From NCBI GenBank assembly GCA_900757385.1, contig CAAENO010000057.1:1-8286 (forward strand): DNA of 8,286 nucleotides, given 5' to 3'. The first letter of the stretch is position 1. Every line of letters starts with the position of its first letter. Positions 5,559-8,286 of the stretch are shown here, in pieces. A program made the translations under genes and the position numbers. The DNA comes from an uncultured Collinsella sp. (GTDB lineage: Bacteria; Actinomycetota; Coriobacteriia; Coriobacteriales; Coriobacteriaceae). The notes beneath the pieces are model-generated. The model had not been told where the DNA came from. It ran no database searches and saw nothing but the letters and a program-made list of their open reading frames with translations.

Positions 5559-8286
5559 ATGATTCTCAACGGACCGGGGATTAGCTATACCGAGCCCGAT
5601 ATCGGCGCGGAGTTCGTGCCGCCGATACCGGAGCATCCGCGCGAGGCCATCGTCAAACTATGCGAGCACTGCACCAACCGCCTGCTGCACCGCGATGAGC
5701 TGCTGGGCTACGAGTACTGGTCGTTTGCCGAGGCCGCGACCGACGAGCAGGCCGAAGTGCTCTGCAAGATGAAGATGCGCCGCCCCTACACGCTGCCCGA
5801 GATGGTCAAGATCACCGGCATGCCCGAGGCCCAGATCGAAAAAATGCTCGACGACATGAGCTACACGGGTCTGCTCGAGTACAACTGGGAAAATCCCGAG
5901 CGCGCCAAACAGTGGGTGCTGCCCATGCTGGTGCCGGGTTCTGCTGAGTTCCTCAACATGCGCACGGGTCAGCTCGAGGAGCATCCGGTCTATGCCAAGT
6001 TCTTTGAGCAGGCGTCCAAGGGGCCGCTGTCCAAGGCCACGCCGATGGTGCCGCCCGGCGGTGCCGGCATCGGCATGCATGTCATTCCGGTCGAGAAGGC
6101 CATCGATGCCGCGAGCACCTCGGTGCCGATCGAGCATATCGAGCATTGGCTCGACAAATACGAGGGTAAGTATGCCGCCAGCACTTGCAGCTGCCGCGCG
6201 AGCCGTCGCGTGATGGGAGAGGGCTGCGCCGACGACCCGGCCGATTGGTGCATCGCCGTGGGCGATATGGCCGACTACGTGGTCGAGACCGACCGCGGCC
6301 ATTATGTGACGCGCGAGGAGGTCTACGACATCCTGCGCCAGGCCGAGGACAACGGCTTTGTGCACCAGATCACCAACATCGACGGTGAGAACAAAATCTT
6401 CGCCATCTGCAACTGCAACGTCAACGTGTGCTACGCCCTGCGCACTTCGCAGCTGTTCAACACGCCCAACCTGTCGCGCTCAGCCTATGTCGCCAAGGTC
6501 GAGAAGGACAAGTGCGTGGCCTGCGGTCGCTGCGTTGAGGTGTGTCCGGCCGGCGCCGCTAAGCTCGGCCAGAAGCTCTGCAGCAAAAAGGCCGGCGGAC
6601 AGGTGCCCGAGTATCCGCGCCAGGAGCTGCCCGATGCCACCAAGTGGGATCACACCAAGTGGTCGCCCAACTACCGCAACGACAACCGCATCGAGACGCA
6701 CGAGTCTGGCACCGCGCCCTGCAAGACGGCTTGCCCCGCTCACGTTGCCGTTCAGGGCTACTTAAAGCTTGCGGCGCAGGGCCGCTACGACGAGGCTCTG
6801 GCGCTCATCAAGCGCGAGAACCCGCTGCCCGCTATCTGCGGCCGTGTGTGCAACCGCCGCTGCGAGGATGCCTGCACCCGCGGTCGCGTGGACGAGGCCG
6901 TGGCTATCGACGAGGTCAAGAAGTTTATCGCCCAGCGCGATCTGGATGCCGCGACTCGCTATGTCCCGCCTGTGGTGACCCCGACGCGTGCCGGCGGCTT
7001 CGACCAGAAGATCGCCATCATCGGCGCCGGTCCGGCCGGCCTGTCCTGCGCTTTCTACCTGGCCGAGAAGGGCTACAAGCCCGTCGTGTTCGAGAAGAAC
7101 GAGCGCCCGGGCGGCATGCTCACCTATGGCATTCCGAGCTTTAAGCTGCAGAAGGACGTTATCGAGGCCGAGGTCGAGGTCATTCGCCTGATGGGCGCCG
7201 AGTTCCGCTATGGCGTGGAGGTCGGTCGCGATGTGACGCTCGACGAGCTTCGCGCGCAGGGCTTTAAGGCCTTTTACGTGGCCATTGGCTGCCAGGGTGG
7301 CCGCCTTGCCGGTATTCCGGGCGAGGATGCCGAGGACGTGACCGTGGCCGTCGACTTTTTGCGCGAGGTCAACAGCGGCAAGATCGACGCGCTGCCCGGG
7401 CGCACCATCGTGGTGGGCGGCGGCAACGTGGCCATCGACGTCGCGCGCAACGCCTGCCGTCTGGGTTCCGAGCACGTTGAGATGTTCTGCCTGGAGAGCG
7501 AGGCCCAGATGCCTGCCAGCGAGGAGGAGCGTCGCGAGGCCATCGAGGATGGCGCTCACATCAGCTGCGGCTGGGGCCCCAAGGAGATTCACCTGGACGA
7601 GGCCGGTCGTGTGTGCGGTATTACCTTCAAGCGCTGCACGCGTGTCTTTGACGACGAGGGCCGTTTTGCGCCCGAGTATGACGAGAACGACTTGCGCCGT
7701 GTCGATGCCGACCGTGTCGTCATGTCGATTGGCCAGTCCATTGTGTGGGGCGACCTGCTGGCTGGCTCCAAGGTGGAGCTCGGCCGCGGCCAGGGTGCCC
7801 TTGCCGATCCGCAGACGTACCAGACCGCCGAGCCCGACATCTTTGTGGGCGGCGACGTCTACACCGGTCCCAGCTTTGCTATCGACGCCATCGCCGCCGG
7901 TCACGAGGCCGCCGTGTCCATCCATCGCTTTGTGCAGCCGGGCTCCACGCTCACCATCGGCCGCAACCAGCGCCGCTACACCGCGCTTGACCGCGACGAT
8001 GTTGTGATTGAGAGCTATGACAACGCAAGCCGCGAGGTGGCACGTGTCGACCGCGAGCGCGAGAAGGCTGCGCCCTTTAGCGAGTACGTCGAGACCTTTA
8101 CCGAGGAGCAGGTGCGCGCCGAGACCGCTCGCTGCTTGGGCTGCGGTGCCTCGATCGTCGACCCCAACAAGTGCATCGGCTGCGGCCTGTGCACCACCAA
8201 GTGCGCGTTTGACGCCATCCATCTGGATCGCGACCGCCCCGAGTGCTCCACGATGGTCAAATACGAGCAAAAGCTCCCAAGCCTGG
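5559..8286 (+). CDS. Giant Fe-S/FAD oxidoreductase with GltD/NfnB-like core (partial, runs off the end)
   Basis: The frame opens at ATG 5559, behind AGAAGGGA (5546-5553), and stays open to the window end (909 codons, no stop). Residues 1-300 are a cysteine-rich module: C35-x2-C38, then C210-x-C212, C223 and C231, then C284-x-C286-x4-C291; the CSCR and ICNC-type motifs recall a family of Fe-S proteins in anaerobes. A ferredoxin motif follows (C319, C322, C325, C329-Pro). From about 385 it matches the small subunit of glutamate synthase and its relatives (NfnB, dihydropyrimidine dehydrogenase): C388-x3-C392 and C427-x3-C431-x3-C435-x3-C439 for two clusters, FAD site GAGPAG (489-494) with RPGGMLTYGIP after it, NAD(P)H site GGGNVA (620-625) and the closing FAD motif GGDVYTG (764-770). 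The C-terminus adds C859-x2-C862 and a ferredoxin motif C872/C875/C878/C882. It probably moves electrons between NAD(P)H, FAD and a ferredoxin or unknown acceptor in the cytoplasm. It is not true GltD, which is about half this size and normally sits beside gltB. Control by the divergent TetR protein is likely. Confidence 0.9.
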   Translation, partial: MILNGPGISYTEPDIGAEFVPPIPEHPREAIVKLCEHCTNRLLHRDELLGYEYWSFAEAATDEQAEVLCKMKMRRPYTLPEMVKITGMPEAQIEKMLDDMSYTGLLEYNWENPERAKQWVLPMLVPGSAEFLNMRTGQLEEHPVYAKFFEQASKGPLSKATPMVPPGGAGIGMHVIPVEKAIDAASTSVPIEHIEHWLDKYEGKYAASTCSCRASRRVMGEGCADDPADWCIAVGDMADYVVETDRGHYVTREEVYDILRQAEDNGFVHQITNIDGENKIFAICNCNVNVCYALRTSQLFNTPNLSRSAYVAKVEKDKCVACGRCVEVCPAGAAKLGQKLCSKKAGGQVPEYPRQELPDATKWDHTKWSPNYRNDNRIETHESGTAPCKTACPAHVAVQGYLKLAAQGRYDEALALIKRENPLPAICGRVCNRRCEDACTRGRVDEAVAIDEVKKFIAQRDLDAATRYVPPVVTPTRAGGFDQKIAIIGAGPAGLSCAFYLAEKGYKPVVFEKNERPGGMLTYGIPSFKLQKDVIEAEVEVIRLMGAEFRYGVEVGRDVTLDELRAQGFKAFYVAIGCQGGRLAGIPGEDAEDVTVAVDFLREVNSGKIDALPGRTIVVGGGNVAIDVARNACRLGSEHVEMFCLESEAQMPASEEERREAIEDGAHISCGWGPKEIHLDEAGRVCGITFKRCTRVFDDEGRFAPEYDENDLRRVDADRVVMSIGQSIVWGDLLAGSKVELGRGQGALADPQTYQTAEPDIFVGGDVYTGPSFAIDAIAAGHEAAVSIHRFVQPGSTLTIGRNQRRYTALDRDDVVIESYDNASREVARVDREREKAAPFSEYVETFTEEQVRAETARCLGCGASIVDPNKCIGCGLCTTKCAFDAIHLDRDRPECSTMVKYEQKLPSL

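Noticed and set aside
5658..6365. 235-codon open frame on the minus strand
   Set aside because: It is antisense to the N-terminal Fe-S module of the oxidoreductase. It has a His/Ala/Gly/Leu-rich composition and no recognisable domain.
6762..8270. 502-codon open frame on the minus strand
   Set aside because: It is the shadow of the oxidoreductase gene, whose Cys clusters, FAD and NAD(P)H motifs are unmistakable on the plus strand. The minus-strand product is Ala/Leu/Gly/His-rich without family features.
5559..8286. Naming the oxidoreductase gltD or nfnB
   Set aside because: Only the central part matches that family; the gene is about twice as long, has extra N- and C-terminal Fe-S modules, and no gltB or nfnA is seen next to it.

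Overview
The window reads as a chromosomal segment of a high-GC, anaerobic actinobacterium. The class Coriobacteriia, and within it a Collinsella-like gut organism, is my best guess. This rests on the codon bias (GCC, GAG, CTG and CGC dominate), on a multi-pass membrane protein resembling DUF5692 proteins that I associate with this class, and on a very large Fe-S/FAD oxidoreductase typical of strict anaerobes. The species is inference; no rRNA or other taxonomic marker is present.

Layout, left to right. Positions 1-72 hold the end of an upstream plus-strand transcription unit, closed by a strong intrinsic terminator. A small gene (123-317, 64 aa, Pro/Lys/acidic, function unknown) stands alone between that terminator and a weaker one. 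Positions 345-525 have no gene; their right part (429-517) is a dense regulatory block made of two imperfect tandem 32/33-bp units, each ending in a TATAAT-like hexamer, overlapped by a perfect 25-bp inverted repeat. It directly precedes a 450-aa AAA_14/DUF4143-type ATPase (526-1878), whose codon use looks more AT-rich than its neighbours. A convergent minus-strand gene (1923-3404) encodes a single-pass membrane protein with an acidic cytoplasmic tail and an extracytoplasmic domain that I cannot assign.

The right half looks like one regulated module. On the minus strand a TetR-family regulator (4708-5370) is followed after 63 bp by a roughly nine-helix membrane protein (3637-4644), closed by a terminator at 3526-3565. 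Divergent from the regulator, on the plus strand, a giant oxidoreductase gene starts at 5559 and is still open at the window end (909 codons seen). It joins an N-terminal cysteine-rich Fe-S region, a ferredoxin-type cluster, a GltD/NfnB-like FAD and NAD(P)H domain and a C-terminal ferredoxin-type cluster. The space between the two divergent genes holds a double palindrome (5425-5472) that is almost certainly the TetR-type operator.

A reasonable working model is that the TetR protein senses a small molecule and controls both its own operon, including the membrane protein, and the oxidoreductase. The substrate is unknown. The regulator/membrane protein/oxidoreductase arrangement and the tandem operator block before the ATPase are the parts most worth following up.
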